Source: Channallabes apus (Eukaryota; Chordata; Actinopteri; Siluriformes; Clariidae). From it: a stretch of DNA of 64,000 bases. The notes beneath the pieces are model-generated. The model did no database searches and was not told the DNA's origin. It saw nothing but the letters and a program-made list of their open reading frames with translations. Positions within the stretch are counted from its first letter, which is position 1; the number at the start of each line of letters is the position of its first letter. The translations under genes were made by a program, and so were the position numbers. Where the stretch lies: the NCBI GenBank assembly GCA_030522415.1, contig CM060113.1:9964565-10028564 (forward strand), given 5' to 3'. Below are positions 34,440 to 46,566 of the stretch, one piece after another.

Positions 34440-36895
34440 AGAAACAATCTACAAGATTGAGACTTCCTATCTCGTACGTTCCTTCTTGATGCCCCATCTC
34501 GCCTTCGGCCTGTTTGGCGACGCTGTTAACTCCGTTGCCACTAGGTTTTGGGAGGCAAAATTATATGAACAGACCTTTGGGAAGTTTCTTCCCCGCCGTG
34601 CTCAAGAGTCGGGACTGTCGGCCACCCAGTCCTGACGAGGTCTGGCTCTCACGAGGCGTGAAGTGCAGAATGAGAATGTGATGAGCCGGGCAACCCCTCG
34701 TAAAGACTGGGGTGGGGGTCGCCGCTCTTCTCAAAGAAGAAGTCCTGAAGCTCATGCGCCCAGGACCGTGGGGGGTCGCTTCCCCCAGGGAGGGGCACAT
34801 AGAATTCCTTCTGAGAATAAAGTCTCCTCCCTGGCACTCCCTGGTGTTCAGGCTCCACCACCACTGGTGTTTCAAGGAACACCGGTCTCCAACGAGATGT
34901 TAGTTGTTCGGACACTTTCTGCCTTCAGGATGCCGAACATCCTTTCAGGATCTAACACCGCCCCATCTAGCCGAAGCGCCAAAACTTGTGCCCCTTTCCG
35001 AGAAACTGGCAGCATGGAAGCTACTGCCAGGTATATCTCCTTGGCTACTGGGGACTGTAGAGAGAGGCTACAGGATTCAGTTTGCACATTGCGCTCCACG
35101 TTTCAACGGCGTGGTCTCCACTTCCGTGAAACCGGAAAGGGCACACCTGCTGACTCTGGAATTGCAGACTTTGCTGGGCAAAGGGGCCATAGAACATGTT
35201 CCCCTACCAGACAGAGTTGTCAGGCTACTACAGTTGGGAATTCTTGGTTCCCAAGAAAGACAGGGAGCTGCATTCAGAGGTTCACAAAATGATGACTGTC
35301 AAAAATACAGGTTCAAAATGTTGATTGTCAAAATTATTGTTTCTCAAATACAACCAGAGGATTGGTTTGTGACAGTTGACCTGAAGGACACATGTTTTCA
35401 TTTAGAAATATTGCCACAACACAGGAAGTTCCTGAGGTTCGCTTTAGGGGACGAAACTTACCAGTATCAGGTCCATCCATTTGACCTAGCTCTGTCACCC
35501 CGCACATTGACAAAATGCATAGATGCAATCCTGGCGCCTTTACGACTCCAGGGCATCCATATTTTTAATTACATAGACAACTGGCTGATTCTGGCTCAGT
35601 CTCAGCAGCTAGCGTTTCGACATCGGGATGTCGTCCTAGCTCATCTTGATTCTTTAGGATTGAGACTCAACGCCACAAAAAGCTTTTCTTTCCTGCTCAG
35701 AACACAACATATTTGGGTGTCACATCGGATTTGATCGCAAAGCGGGCACAGCTGTCTCCCACGTGTGTCGAATCCATTCTCAACACCCTGAAGAAAATCA
35801 AGCTAGGCCATCACTTTCAGAGATCTTTAGGTCTCATGGCAGCTGCGTCCACGGTGATACCTTTGGGCCTTCTACACATGAGAATGTTTCAGTTGTCGAT
35901 AAGAGCCAGGGGATTTCACTCAAGGGCCAACCCCCGGAGGCAAATAATGTAAGGTTTAGGCACCAGGCACTTCGTACCCTTTCTATGTGGTTCAGACCAT
36001 GGTTTCTGACTTTGGGTCCCACTCTAGGTGCGACTTGTCGTCGCAAGACGCTAACGACAGACACTTCCCTCATGGGCTGGGGTACGGTCTTGGATGGAGG
36101 TCCAGCCCGAGGGAGCATCTTCTCATGTGGCACATCAATTACCTCGAAATTATGGCTTTATTTCTGGACCTGAAACACTTCCTCCAACAATTGAGAGGCT
36201 ACCATGTCCTAGTGCAGGTGGACAACACTACGGTAGTCTCGTACATAAATCGCCAGGGCGGACTGCGCTTGCGACGCTTGATCAAGCACCATGTTCTGCT
36301 TTGGGCACTGGACAAGTTCCTGTCCCTCAGCGCGATTTACATTCAAGGGCATATGGAATGTGGGAGCAGACTTGCTGTCCAGACAAGCTGTGACACACGG
36401 GGAATGGAAACTACACCCTGAAGTAGTCAGGCAAATCTGGAAGATATTTTATGCAGCAGAGGTGGATGTCTTTGCCTCTCAAGAAACAGCACAATGCCCC
36501 CTTTAATACTCTCTGATTTCTCCAGTCCCCCCTGGGTCTGGATGTGCTGCCCCATACGTGGCCCAGATTACGTCTTTATGCCTTTCCCCCCATATCTCTG
36601 CTCCCAGGAGTCCTGGCGAGGGTCCATCAACAGGATTTGCGCCTCTTATTGATTGTGCTTCGTTGGCCAACCAGAGTGTGGTTCTCGAACCTAATATCTC
36701 TCCTCGACGGCTCACCTTGGCTGATTCCACTGAGGAGGGATCTTCTGTCTGAGGCGCAGGGTGTAGCCCTGTTCCCTGAAAAAGCGGGAACAAGATGCTG
36801 CACTCCAATGCCGCCCTGCTTCGTGACTGGACGTCCTTTCAGACAAAATTGACCTGAGGATGTTTCCAGTTCACCCCTATTTATAACCTAAGTTA
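34440..36895 (+). mobile_element. DIRS1-like element relic
   Basis: Collinear with the better-preserved DIRS at 52666-58103: the Gag C-terminus (34480-34720, near LPRRAQES and RKDWGGG), RT (34960-35745), RNase H region (35930-36430), the start of the recombinase region (36600-36770), then after a large deletion the 3' leader (GGACGTCCTTTCAGACAAA, CCCCTATTTATAACCT). The tyrosine recombinase core is lost, and no inverted terminal repeat remains at the 5' side. It is inactive. Confidence 0.85.
34904..36421 (+). pseudogene. DIRS RT-RNase H polyprotein, decayed
   Basis: RT motifs read WFVTVDLKDTCFHLEILPQH, FDLALSPRTLTKCIDAI and FNYIDNWLILAQSQQ. The catalytic YIDD box is YIDN here, so RT is inactive even apart from the frameshifts. 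The RNase H-like part reads RRKTLTTDTSLMGWGTVLDG, LQVDNTTVVSYINRQGG and DLLSRQA. Several frame changes separate the blocks. The domains match those at 54378-56039 closely. Confidence 0.82.
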
Positions 36896-38174
36896 TAAAT
36901 AAGTTAACCAGTGTGGTTTGACATATTTACTTATTACATTTTCTTTTTATATATATATATATGAATAGTAGGAATAGTAAGTTAATGTTACTGCATGATC
37001 AGTTTTTGCAAACCAGTAGTTTTATTATAGAGTGTTCAGTGTTTAACAGTAATTACCAGAACATGTAACTTTACAGACATCAGTTAATTATATTCTATAA
37101 ATAAAGATATGTTTGTGTGTGGAATGGTTATCTTGGTAATTATATACACTTTGCTTTAACTGAGTTATTTTCAGAAGCATTCGAGGAGAACAAGAATTCA
37201 AACAAAGAAACTGCAGGAGAATGTTCCGGAGCCTCCATCAGTGCCACATCATCAGTCAGGTAAGCAGCAGCTGACGAGCAAGCTCAAGCCCACCTCTCAA
37301 CCTTCAGACAGTTGGGAATGGAGTAGCTGAAAGGTGTTTAGTTATATCTCAAATGTTTTAATATTTTTTTGTTCTATTAGATACTAAGCAGCTTCAGGAG
37401 TTGTAGACGTTGGACATCCACCACAAGAGAAGACTTATGTAGCTTGTGAGAAATAAACTTTTCCAGGCCTGTTCCTGTAGCCTTTACACACAGCAAGCAA
37501 CCAATTTTCCCTTTAAAAAAAATTATGTCCTTTTGACAGATTTTTTTCACAGGTAGATTGTCACAATGCTATGGCCTTAGTGTAACTCCTGTATAAATCA
37601 TGCTTGGAGTTGAGCAGTGTGACACTTAAAACCTTTGTCAGGTTGTGTGAAATTTTGTGTCAGTATCATTTAGTGTCTTGATTTGCTAGATTTTGCTGTT
37701 GTCTGTTATAGTGTGTGAATTGTGTAATTTATTACAAAATAAAAACTGTATATTATAGTTTGCACTTTTATGTTTATTTAATTTATGTATGTATTTTTAC
37801 GCATGAGCTCAATTTACAAATTAGTGGGAGTAGTAAACTAATATTTTTAATATTGTTAACCTGCTGGTTTTAATGTTGTGGTGGACAGAGGTCAGTATGG
37901 TCACTGACTTGTCTCAGGTGGTGTTTGTTGTGGCTCATCACTGTATGCTGTTCATTGAGGATTTTTGATATGTTCAATAAAACTCTAATATTTATCTCTT
38001 GTGTTTTATGCATAAGCAAATGAGCCATAAGCATATTATAAATAAATATATACATTTAATCAAATTCAACATATTATGAAGTATATTGTAGAATATAAAA
38101 TTACATACATTAAGATATATATTTAAATGTTTCTCAATATATGAAAAGCAGCAATGCCTCATGTATTTTTCAAT
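36896..38174. other. No gene established; two exon-like pieces
   Basis: 37170-37260 follows a TTTTCAG acceptor-like site, reads RRTRIQTKKLQENVPEPPSV and ends at CAGGTAAGC. 37380-37440 follows a CTATTAG site. AATAAA sequences follow at about 37450 and 37738. This would fit a small multi-exon transposon gene or an lncRNA, but neither is supported further. Confidence 0.3.
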
Positions 38175-40262
38175 ATATTGTGAGACACATCAAGACTCTG
38201 CTGCCCCCCTCAATGGACGTACTGCAGTTTGCGTATCGTTCAAACCGTTTGACGGATGACGCCATCTCCATCACACTCCACCTGGCACTGATACACCTAG
38301 ACAAGAAGGACATTTAGATAGTACATAGATTTCAGTTCAGCATTCAATACAATCATCCCCCAAAAACCTGATCGGGAAGCTGAGCCTGTTGGGCCTGAAC
38401 ACCTCCCTCTGTAACTGGAACCTGGATGTTCTGACCAAAAGACCCCAGTCAGTGTGGATCGGGAACTGCACCTCTAGCACCACCACAATGAGCACTGGGG
38501 CCCCCCCATGGCTGTGTGCTCAGTCCCCTGCTGTTCACACTGCTGACTCATGATTGTGTAGTGACACACAGTTCCAATCATATCATCAGGTTTGCGATGA
38601 CATGACTGTGGTGGGTCTCATCAGCAAGAACGACGAGTCAGCATACAGAGAGGAAGTGTAGAGGCTATCGGACTGGTGTAAGGACAGCAACCTGTTTCTG
38701 AATGTCGATAAGACAAAAGAGATGGTTGTTGAATTCAGGAGGACATGGTGCGATCACTCTCTGCTCAACATCGACGGCTCCTTTGTGGAAGCACAAAATT
38801 CCTGGGTGTCCACCTGGAGGAGGTCACCTGGTCCCTCAACATCAACTCTCTGCACAAGAAAGCCCAACAACGTCTTTTCTTCCTGAAAACGCTGAGGACC
38901 ACCAATCAAGCTTCCACCACCAATCCTCACCAACTTCTATAGAGGGACTGTCTGACTGACTGCATCACTGTCTGGTTTGTGAATTGTGCCATATCGGACC
39001 ACAAGACCCTACAGCGGATAGTGAGGACAGCTGAGAAGATCATCGGGGTCTCTCTCCTCTCTATTGAAGACATGTACACCACACACTGCATCCGCAAAGC
39101 CACCAGCATTGTGGTTGATCGGACACACCACTCTCACTCACTCTTCACCCTCCTGCCATCTGGAAAAATTTACCGAAGCATTCGGGGGGCACTCACATCC
39201 ATTCTAACACACATAACAGTTTTTACCCACAAACCATCTGTCTTCTCAACACAAAGGGACTGGACTGATAAACACACACACACTCACACTAAAACTGACA
39301 AACAATCACATTAACAAACACTCATAATTGTTTAAAACTGTTGGGAACTTTTTCAGAGACCAGGAGACGTTGGGATATCATTCAAGCAGAAGTTACTCTT
39401 TATTGAGAACTCGCCGAGCGTCGCTGTAGTCATCCAAGTCTTTCTTACAACTCAGCTCTGGAGAGTTTATACTTTACAAGAGGGAGGGATACAAAGAGGT
39501 GGAGACAATCTAAACAAAGCATAGTGTGGTACCGGAAGCAGCCTGGTAACGGAAGTTCCCCAGCCCTGATCTCATCAGCATAACAGTGGCTTTCAAATGC
39601 ATAGGTGCTAATCTAATCAGCCTGACAGTATCCCCCAAACCTTTACATTATCATAGAGACTAAGGCACGGCCTGGCCTTGAGATTAGCATTCACATTGAC
39701 TTTGGGACCCTACCCAGCGGTCAGGAAGTACATAAAGACAAAAGGTTAATGTCCCTGACACCTGGGCTACCAGACTTGTATCTTCTCACAATGTCACCAA
39801 CTTTACCTTTAAATGTAAAACCCAATGTACATAACTTGTTCAGTTTATATACTATTATGTTGGAAGCTAGATTTAACATTATATAAATTTGTAATCCTAC
39901 AATACCGACGTACCTGATCTTCTCTTTTTGCATTATATTGCACAATATTTATCTTCTGATATTTTTTTTGCACAAAATATTTGTTTATATTTTTGTTTGT
40001 TGTGTTTGTCACCCAGTAGCTCTTTCTTTGCACATTTGCACATGCACTTTGTTGCCTGTTGTCTATTGTTGTCTCTTTTTGCATAGAAGTAGTTTTAGTT
40101 TAACTAAAAAATGAATACATAAAAAAAATTAAATTTCTGTTGTAAATTCATGTTATTGCATGTATTGTATGTAGCACCTTTGTCCTGGAGGACTTGTGAA
40201 ACATTGTTTCACTGTGTATTGAACTGTATATGGTTGGAATGACAATAAAAGCTTACTTGACT
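38175..40262 (+). mobile_element. Rex1-like LINE fragment (CR1 group)
   Basis: The RT fragment opens near [15 protein letters not shown], then [16 protein letters not shown], a damaged FADD box (reads FAMT after a frameshift), WCKDSNLFLNVDKTKEMVVE and, near 38840-38900, LHKKAQQRLFFLKTLR. The 3' UTR ends GACAATAAAAGCTTACTTGA, the usual tail for this family. Stops and frameshifts are many. A probable solo LTR (39339-39901) splits the 3' UTR. Confidence 0.78.
39339..39901 (-). mobile_element. Probable solo LTR
   Basis: The block starts TGTTGGGAAC and ends AATCCTACA, with short inverted TG..CA termini, and interrupts a LINE 3' UTR. On the minus strand a TATA-like GTATAAACTCTCC is followed by a transcript-like leader and AATAAAGAGTAACTTC about 70 bp on, then a GT-rich end, the U3-R-U5 order of an LTR. 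The target duplication is not clear, and the retroelement family is not identified. Confidence 0.5.
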
Positions 40263-40692
40263 TTAATTATTCAATATATTGACAGTTAATATATACGTAG
40301 ATAAATATATTTTCTTTCCGTAAAGGATGATAATACAATAATCTCAGTGGGTGTTGTAAACATGAAAACAAGGAAAACTGCTGTGTTAATTAGTGGTTGA
40401 GAGACATTTTATTTCATATGCCATATTCACTGATACGGCAGAAATTATATTTTTGTAAAATGGTTGGGGTCAGGTTTTGCTTTGCATCAGCATGAAAAAA
40501 TCCTTTCATTTTATTTCATTAAAATATTTTGTGTAGTAATATATACATTGATATAATAAAATAGTTATTTAAAAAAAAGCTTGAATCCTAGTCATGCTCA
40601 ACAGTTAATATCCCCTCTTTTAATCACATGTAATTTTGTGTAAAAACATCATCTGATCACAATGGGACTTACTATCACTATGGCATTATTAA
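40263..40692. other. No gene seen
   Basis: AT-rich DNA between two LINE copies. Confidence 0.5.
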
Positions 40693-41117
40693 TTTAATTC
40701 AATTCAATTTTATTTGTATAGCGCCTTGAAACAATTGTCATTGTTGCAAAACAGCTTTACACAATCAAAAGAATTATTTAACTTTGTATGGAATGTGAAA
40801 GTGTATGAATCAGAATGATCAGATTGTCCCTGGTGAGCAAGCCGAGGGCGACAGTGGCAAGGAAAAACTCCCAGAGATGTTAATAGGAAGAAACCTTGAG
40901 AGGAACCGGACTCAACAGGGAACCCATCCTCATTTGGGTGAAACAGGAAGCAGGAATTGATCTGCATTTATAATATAACAGTTGATTTTAATTGATGTTA
41001 ATATGGAGTCCAGGTAGTTTATTGGAGACTGAGGTAGAGTTGTAGGAAATTTCAGTCTTGAACTATCGAGCAACTGCAGTCAAGTCAAGTCCCCAGAGAA
41101 ACAGCTGTCAACACCGT

Positions 41118-41298
41118 GAAATTTGGAATCAACATATTTTTTCTTTAAAATGATAAATTTTCTCAGATTAAACTTTTGATCTGTCATCTATGTTCTATTC
41201 TGAATAAAATATTGGCATTTGCCATCTCCACATCATTGCATTCAGTTTTTATTCACAATTTGTTTAGTGTCCCAAGTTTTTTGGAATCCGGTTTGTAC
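41118..41298. mobile_element. Tc1-like terminal repeat inserted in L2
   Basis: Ends GTCCCAAGTTTTTTGGAATC then CGGTTTGTA, the terminal sequence I associate with a common fish Tc1-like family. Only one end is present. It separates the L2 3' UTR from its RT region. Confidence 0.6.
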
Positions 41299-42071
41299 AA
41301 TGTGAACTAAAAATCTTACTTCTATTTGAATGCGGTCCTATGACTAAAACATCTGTCTTATCAGGATTAAGCAGAAGGAAGTTAATTAGCATCCAATCTC
41401 TTATATCCTGCACACATTGCTCAACTTTAGTGAGCTGGTTTTTCTCATCTGGTTTTGCTGAGACATATAACTGTCTGATGTCAGCATAACAATGAAAACT
41501 AATACCATGTTTACGAATTATGTTGCCCAGAGGAAGCATGTGAAGGGAAAAAAAAAAGCAATGGGCCTAAAACGGAACCTTATGGAACACCAAACTCCAC
41601 TAGAGAGCATGCAGAATAATCACCATTTAAGTCTACATACTGATAACAATCGGTCAAATAGTATCTAAGCCAGGAGAGGGTTGTACCCTTAATTCCTACT
41701 ACATTTTCTAATCTGCGAAGAAGAATAGCATGATCAATGGTGTCAAAAGCTGCACTGAGGTCGAGTAATACAAGCATAGTTACACAACCCTGATCAGAGG
41801 CCAATAGGAGGTCATTTACTACTTTAACGAGTACCGTTTCTGTGCTGTGATGAGGCCTAAATCCTGACTGATACAGTTCATGTATGCTATTTCTATGTAG
41901 ACATGAGCATAGCTGCTCTGCTACTATCTTTTTGAGAATCTTAGAGATGACGGGGAGGTTTGATATTGACCTGTAATTGGACAGCTGACAGGGGTCGAGG
42001 TCAGGTTTCTTAATAACCGGTTTAATGACTGCTAATTTAAAAGGTTTTGGAACATACCCAATGTTTACCAA
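41299..42071 (-). pseudogene. L2 ORF2 RT fragment
   Basis: Minus-strand RT motifs: [62 protein letters not shown], then after a frameshift HCYADIRQLYVS and [16 protein letters not shown]. The YADD catalytic box reads YADI, so the enzyme is dead. N- and C-terminal parts are missing. Confidence 0.85.
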
Positions 42072-42109
42072 AATTGAAAAAAAAAAATTCTAGCAATACT
42101 ACAGTAAGT

Positions 42110-43250
42110 ACTTCTTTGCTGCTTCTAATGGATTTAAGAGGGTAAGTTGCAGCCAAGTGCTGCTAATCATCAGCAGGCCTGCAGACCTTTATAAAGTTTA
42201 CAAAAGTTTTTTGCCAGTTTTGGTGGTCTGGAGCATTCAGCAGTGTGATAACTCTTAGAGAAGCAATTGTTGCTGCATATCAATCTGGACAGAGTTATAG
42301 AACCATTTCTAAACAATTTGGAATTAAACATTTGACAGTGAGAAAGATTATTCACAAGTGGAAAGCAGTCAAGACAGTTGCCTATCTTCCCAGAAGTGGA
42401 CATCCCAGCACATTCACCCCAAGGTTAGTCCATCTGCTCAATCCTTTGAGAAATAAATAATAATAAAAAAAAAAATAATCTACATCTCAGATACGCCATG
42501 CCTTACTGAGTATATGAAATGTAATCAGGGGCAGCTCAATGGCTAAGGTGTTGGACTACTGATTAGTCCTGGATTCAAACCCCAGCACCACCAAGTTGCC
42601 ACTGTTGGGCTATTCAATAGCTGTTTAATGAGATAAAAATGTAAATTGCTCTGGATAAGGGGAATCAGCCCACTGCTTTAAATGTTCAAGTCCATGCCAG
42701 AATAATTAGATGAAGACTGAACAGACTCTTCTGTTTAAAAAGAGCATCGAACCATGACTAAAGTTTATAAAACTGCATCTGCACATGGACAGATGACACC
42801 AAAGTGGAGTTATTTTTGCATTAATGCTCAGTGTTGTGCAACAGGACAACGATCCAAAGCACACCTGTAAACCTACCTTAGAATAGCTGAAAAATAATAG
42901 AATCAGGGTTTTGGAAGTCGAGACCTCAACCCAACTGAAATGCTGGGTTTGAAGAGACATGAAGAGAGCTGCACATATGTGAAAAACCTCAATGAACTAA
43001 AGCAATGTTTTAAGGAAGAATGGACCAAAATTCCTTCAGTTAAAGACTGATAAGTCATGCAGAAAACAATTACTTGATCAAATAAATTATTGCTGCTAAA
43101 GGTGGAATTATAAGCTATCGAATCATGGGGGTACTTTACACACATTACACACATGTTTTATTATTTTTGGATTAATTTTTGTTGAATTACATTATGATAC
43201 AGTAAAAAAGTTAGATTCTGGTTAGAGGTTGCATTTGCCTAAAACCGGCT
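42110..43250 (+). pseudogene. Tc1-like element relic carrying a SINE
   Basis: The N-terminal helix-turn-helix part reads LREAIVAAYQSGQSYRTISK and VRKIIHKWKAVKTV (42248-42430), a paired-like DNA-binding domain. A SINE copy follows, then the C-terminal half, with QQDNDPKHTCK (second catalytic Asp block) near 42840. The central part is deleted and stops are frequent. The family is the same as the split Tc1 at 52290-58760. Confidence 0.78.
42527..42686 (+). mobile_element. tRNA-derived SINE, diverged
   Basis: The head is GGGGCAGCTCAATGGCTAAG, the box B-like sequence ATTCAAACCCCA, then CACCAAGTTGCCACTGTTGG, as at 3101-3283. The 3' tail has decayed. Confidence 0.7.
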
Positions 43251-43964
43251 ACGTTCAGATGATTTTTATTTTGTTTTTGCAGAGAAAATTATTGAATTAA
43301 AGAAGGAGTAGTAACTTTTCAACATGTCTGTAATAAAGTATGGTATAAGATTTTAAAGTACATGGCAGAACTTGCTAAAATAAAAAAAATAAATAAAAAA
43401 TTCACCATTTAAGAAAGCAGTATACTTCTTTGAACATGGTTTTTATTATTTTATAGACATTACAGAAATTCTTTAGAGTGTAACTGTGCAAAAATTCTTT
43501 TATATGTGTTGTACGTACCAGCACACATAAAAGAGCTTGTCTTTCTCGACATAAATCAGAAAGAGAGATGTGGGTGTATCAGCATTTATGTGCAAGTGTT
43601 TTTAGAAGAGTTGAATCTTCTGGCATTGTTGAATGTTGTAAAAGAATGTGCAGAGCAAATGCAGCCTGACAGTTAATTCTGCCCTCACCATCCTGGAACA
43701 AGAAGTAAAAGAAACCTAATCTACGTTTAGTATCATTAGCTATCTTTTACACATGTGCATGCTAGTTCAAGTTAGAATATATATGGACATACCTCGTATT
43801 ACCCAGTTACCTTTCCTCTACTTTTTTCACACACGCGCACAACAATAGCTGTTTTATCGGAAAAATAAACAAGAAATCTCTCTAATGACACTCGAATGAG
43901 CGACACACTAACGGAATCACTGCTGTAAAGTAAAAATAAAACAAATTAACCTTTGGTTAGGCTG

Positions 43965-43969
<5 letters not shown>
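43251..43969. other. No gene seen
   Basis: 43840-43965 resembles the interior of the CAGTGGAACC-family elements (TCTCTAATGACACTCGA, AACGGAATCACTGC); the rest is unremarkable. Confidence 0.4.

Positions 43970-44046
<77 letters not shown>
43970..44046. repeat. (AT)n microsatellite
   Basis: About 77 bp of AT repeats, directly visible. Confidence 0.95.
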
Positions 44047-44052
<6 letters not shown>

Positions 44053-44116
44053 CAGTATATATACTGTATATATTAACTGTTCTGGAATAGTTCTTGCAAG
44101 AACAGTGTTGTCAAGT

Positions 44117-44340
44117 GCATTTGGAAAACTTACCTCTGCTGTAGATGAGAGGTATATTTAGATTTAGTAGCCTCAAAAATCGCAGATTAACAGTACATCA
44201 GATTAGAGGCTTCATATGAAGGCTTTAAAGAGCATAAATACAGTAGCAGACACATCTCAATATCGAGTGTTCAAAGGATATAGAAGGAAATAAAAATCAG
44301 AAAGAAATCATGCAATTGGAAAGTCTGTCTGAACGATAGT
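44117..44340 (+). pseudogene. Tc1 transposase N-terminal scrap
   Basis: A stretch reading TSAVDER, then remnants of a NSTSD and SQYRVFKGY sequence, matches the linker before the catalytic domain of a Tc1 family. A sister scrap with the same motifs lies at 61620-61960. Confidence 0.5.
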
Positions 44341-44352
44341 GTATTTACGGTA

Positions 44353-44497
44353 CAGTTAAACCATGGATTGCGAGCATAATTCATTTTGGAAGTATGCTTC
44401 TATATCAAAGCACTCATATATACAAGTGAATTTCCCCATAAGAAACAAAAAAAAAATTCCCGGCAAACCTGAAACCCGATAGAGCAGTCTTTCCATT

Positions 44498-44530
<33 letters not shown>

Positions 44531-44935
44531 TTGGAGGAGGGAGGGGGCTACTGTGTAGGATGATTTTCACACACATATACACACGCTTACTAATGGAAAC
44601 ACTGTTCTGTCAGGATGCTATTTAAGAAACCTCTCCAATGACACTCGAGCACACACACTAACAGAATTCCTGCTCTCTGTTAGAGAGTCAGAGACTCTGG
44701 AAACTGGATCTTTAACAAATTAATCTCTCTAATGACACTTTTACGTGTGCACAAATGTGCTCACAATGTTATAATAAACAGTACACGCACACAGATGTTG
44801 ACTATACGAGTGATGCACGAGACTGAGCATGGGAGATAATTACCTACAATCCTGCAGTACATCTGAGAGAAGAACCATTGGCTCAGTTGTAATCATGTTA
44901 TGCTTGCCAGACAAAGCACATTCATACTATTTGCA
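44353..44935 (-). mobile_element. TIR element of the CAGTGGAACC family, truncated
   Basis: The left edge TACAGTTAAACCATGGATTG matches in inverse the right end of 26292-27343, followed by ATTCATTTTGGAAGTATGCT (family: ATTCGTTCCGGAAGC...). The interior carries a GT tract (44500-44530) and the phrase TCTAATGACACT. The other inverted end is missing. Confidence 0.55.
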
Positions 44936-45200
44936 TGTTAAGACCTCGCTAGGTCAGCAGCAAGGAGCCAGTTCCTTCATTTATACTAGGGAACAGCTAA
45001 CCGCAATAAAGCCAGTCGGCATTATACAGGACTAAATATTCTCGACAACATATGGAGGAGTACATGACTCAGAGGAAGTAAAGTTAAATACTTATTTATT
45101 TATTTACTTTTATTTAACCAGGCAAGACACAAGACATCTGTTGTATAAGAGCAGGTTTCTTATTTACAACTGTGGCCTGGCAAAGGCTGAGCCTTTGAGT

Positions 45201-45523
45201 TGTCAGAACTAACCTCGGAAGACCAGAAGGTAAACCCAAACACGGAGAAACACGAGTAGGCAGGATAATCACGCTCTTTAATCTAAGGACTCTCACAACA
45301 GAGGAGCAAGGGAAAGACACAATCTAACCCGTACACACTCAATCAGGAAGAAACGGCAAAAAGGTGAGTACTCACGATTCGGTGAACGATTCGGACAGGG
45401 CATCTGGTGAACTCAATGACTGAGCATTGTACTGTGGTTTGTTTACTCCTTTTATACTTCCTGGTTCGTGACCGCATTACTTCCGGGTCCTAGTGCCGGT
45501 CACGTAACCGAGTGTGCATGACA
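45201..45523 (-). mobile_element. Solo LTR
   Basis: 323 bp starting TGTCAGAACT and ending GTGCATGACA, so the termini are inverted (TGTCA..TGACA). The flanks tgagt and ggagt match at 4 of 5 bases, a likely 5-bp target duplication. On the minus strand GTATAAAAGGAG (TATA box) is followed by a leader and ATTAAAG. No internal region remains, which fits LTR-LTR recombination of a Ty3/Gypsy-like element. Confidence 0.65.
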
Positions 45524-45723
45524 GGAGTAGGGGATATAAAGAGGAAGTGAGACGAGGGGAGCATAAAGAAATGATAAGGAAGTTTAAGCCATATCTTCCA
45601 TCTCTCATCATGGGCAACATGAGATCTTCGAATGATATAGTAGAATGGACAAGCTGACACTTGTTAATTGAAAACATCTTTTACAAGTGCGGTCTTATGT
45701 TTTTTACTGGGACCTGACTACAT

Positions 45724-46480
45724 GGTGATGTGCCTGACTCAAGTATTACACTTGACGGCTTTAGCGCAATACAGAGTGACAGGATAAAGAGACAAAGCGG
45801 TATGAGTAAAGAAGTGGAGCTAGCTATTTACATCACCAAGATGTGGTGTAATCCAGGTCATGTGACTGTTAAAGAGTATGTTTGTAGCCCTGATATTGAA
45901 CTGCTGGCTGTTGGACTTCGCCCATATTATTTATCAAGAGAATTTTCTCATGTAATAACTTCTACTCCTCCATCCATGAATGCCACTGTTGCCGCCGCGT
46001 GTGACGTCATCCACTTGGTCAACGCCAAACTACTGGTGATTTCAACCACGGGTTGCTTACCAAAACTCTTCCCACTTTCACCTAATTTGTGGATAGTAAC
46101 ACCAGGTGGGATAGGCTTCCTGTATGCTAATGTTAAAGTGCTTACAGCGCTGCAGCCCTACCCCTTCTGGGGAGGTCGGATCACAACCTGCATAACCTGC
46201 CAATAAACAAACCCCTGGTTCAAAGACAGCCTGCTACAGTTTAAAATGTGACACAGTGGCCAGATGGTCACCAAAGACATTAAAGCTTGTCTGGCCCTTG
46301 TCTGGACATTAGATCTTCTCTGGTCTGGTGATAAGGAAACAGCAAAAAAAACAAAAAAAATGCTAGCTGTCAAAATCAGGGAAAGAATCTTATCACAAGA
46401 AATTAGAACAAAAGCTGAAACAAAACAACATGAGAGAGGTGTGGAAAGGCATCAGAAGCATTTGTAACCAGGTTACCGGA
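45724..46480 (+). pseudogene. Rex1/CR1-group LINE endonuclease relic
   Basis: Translation of 45730-46206 gives MPDSSITLDGFSAI, SPDIELLAVGLRPYYLSREF and SHVITSTPPS, which align by eye with the AP-endonuclease region of the intact LINE at 46640-47884 (PDHAIQSAEFFSIH, TPNLELLSIMCRPFYLPREF). It is heavily mutated, stops before the RT domain, and is a different, older copy lying head-to-tail with the better one. Confidence 0.7.
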
Positions 46481-46566
46481 AGTAACAGTGGAAAAAAAAT
46501 GACAAGCTGATGTGAGAAATAGGAGGCATCTTGGAGAAGAAAATGTGAGGCATCTTGGAGAAGCCT

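Larger units (their letters stand above)
40693..42085 (-). mobile_element. 5'-truncated L2 LINE
   Basis: An inverted copy of the 3' part of the element at 13860-19011. The tail AATTCAATTCAATTTTATTT is at 40693, then the 3' UTR to about 41110, an inserted Tc1-like end (41118-41298), then RT coding sequence to about 42071, where the copy is truncated inside the RT domain. Sequence similarity to the full-length copy is high. Confidence 0.88.

Noticed and set aside
36503..36808. Minus-strand frame over the DIRS relic
   Set aside because: It is a shadow of the plus-strand recombinase and RNase H region.
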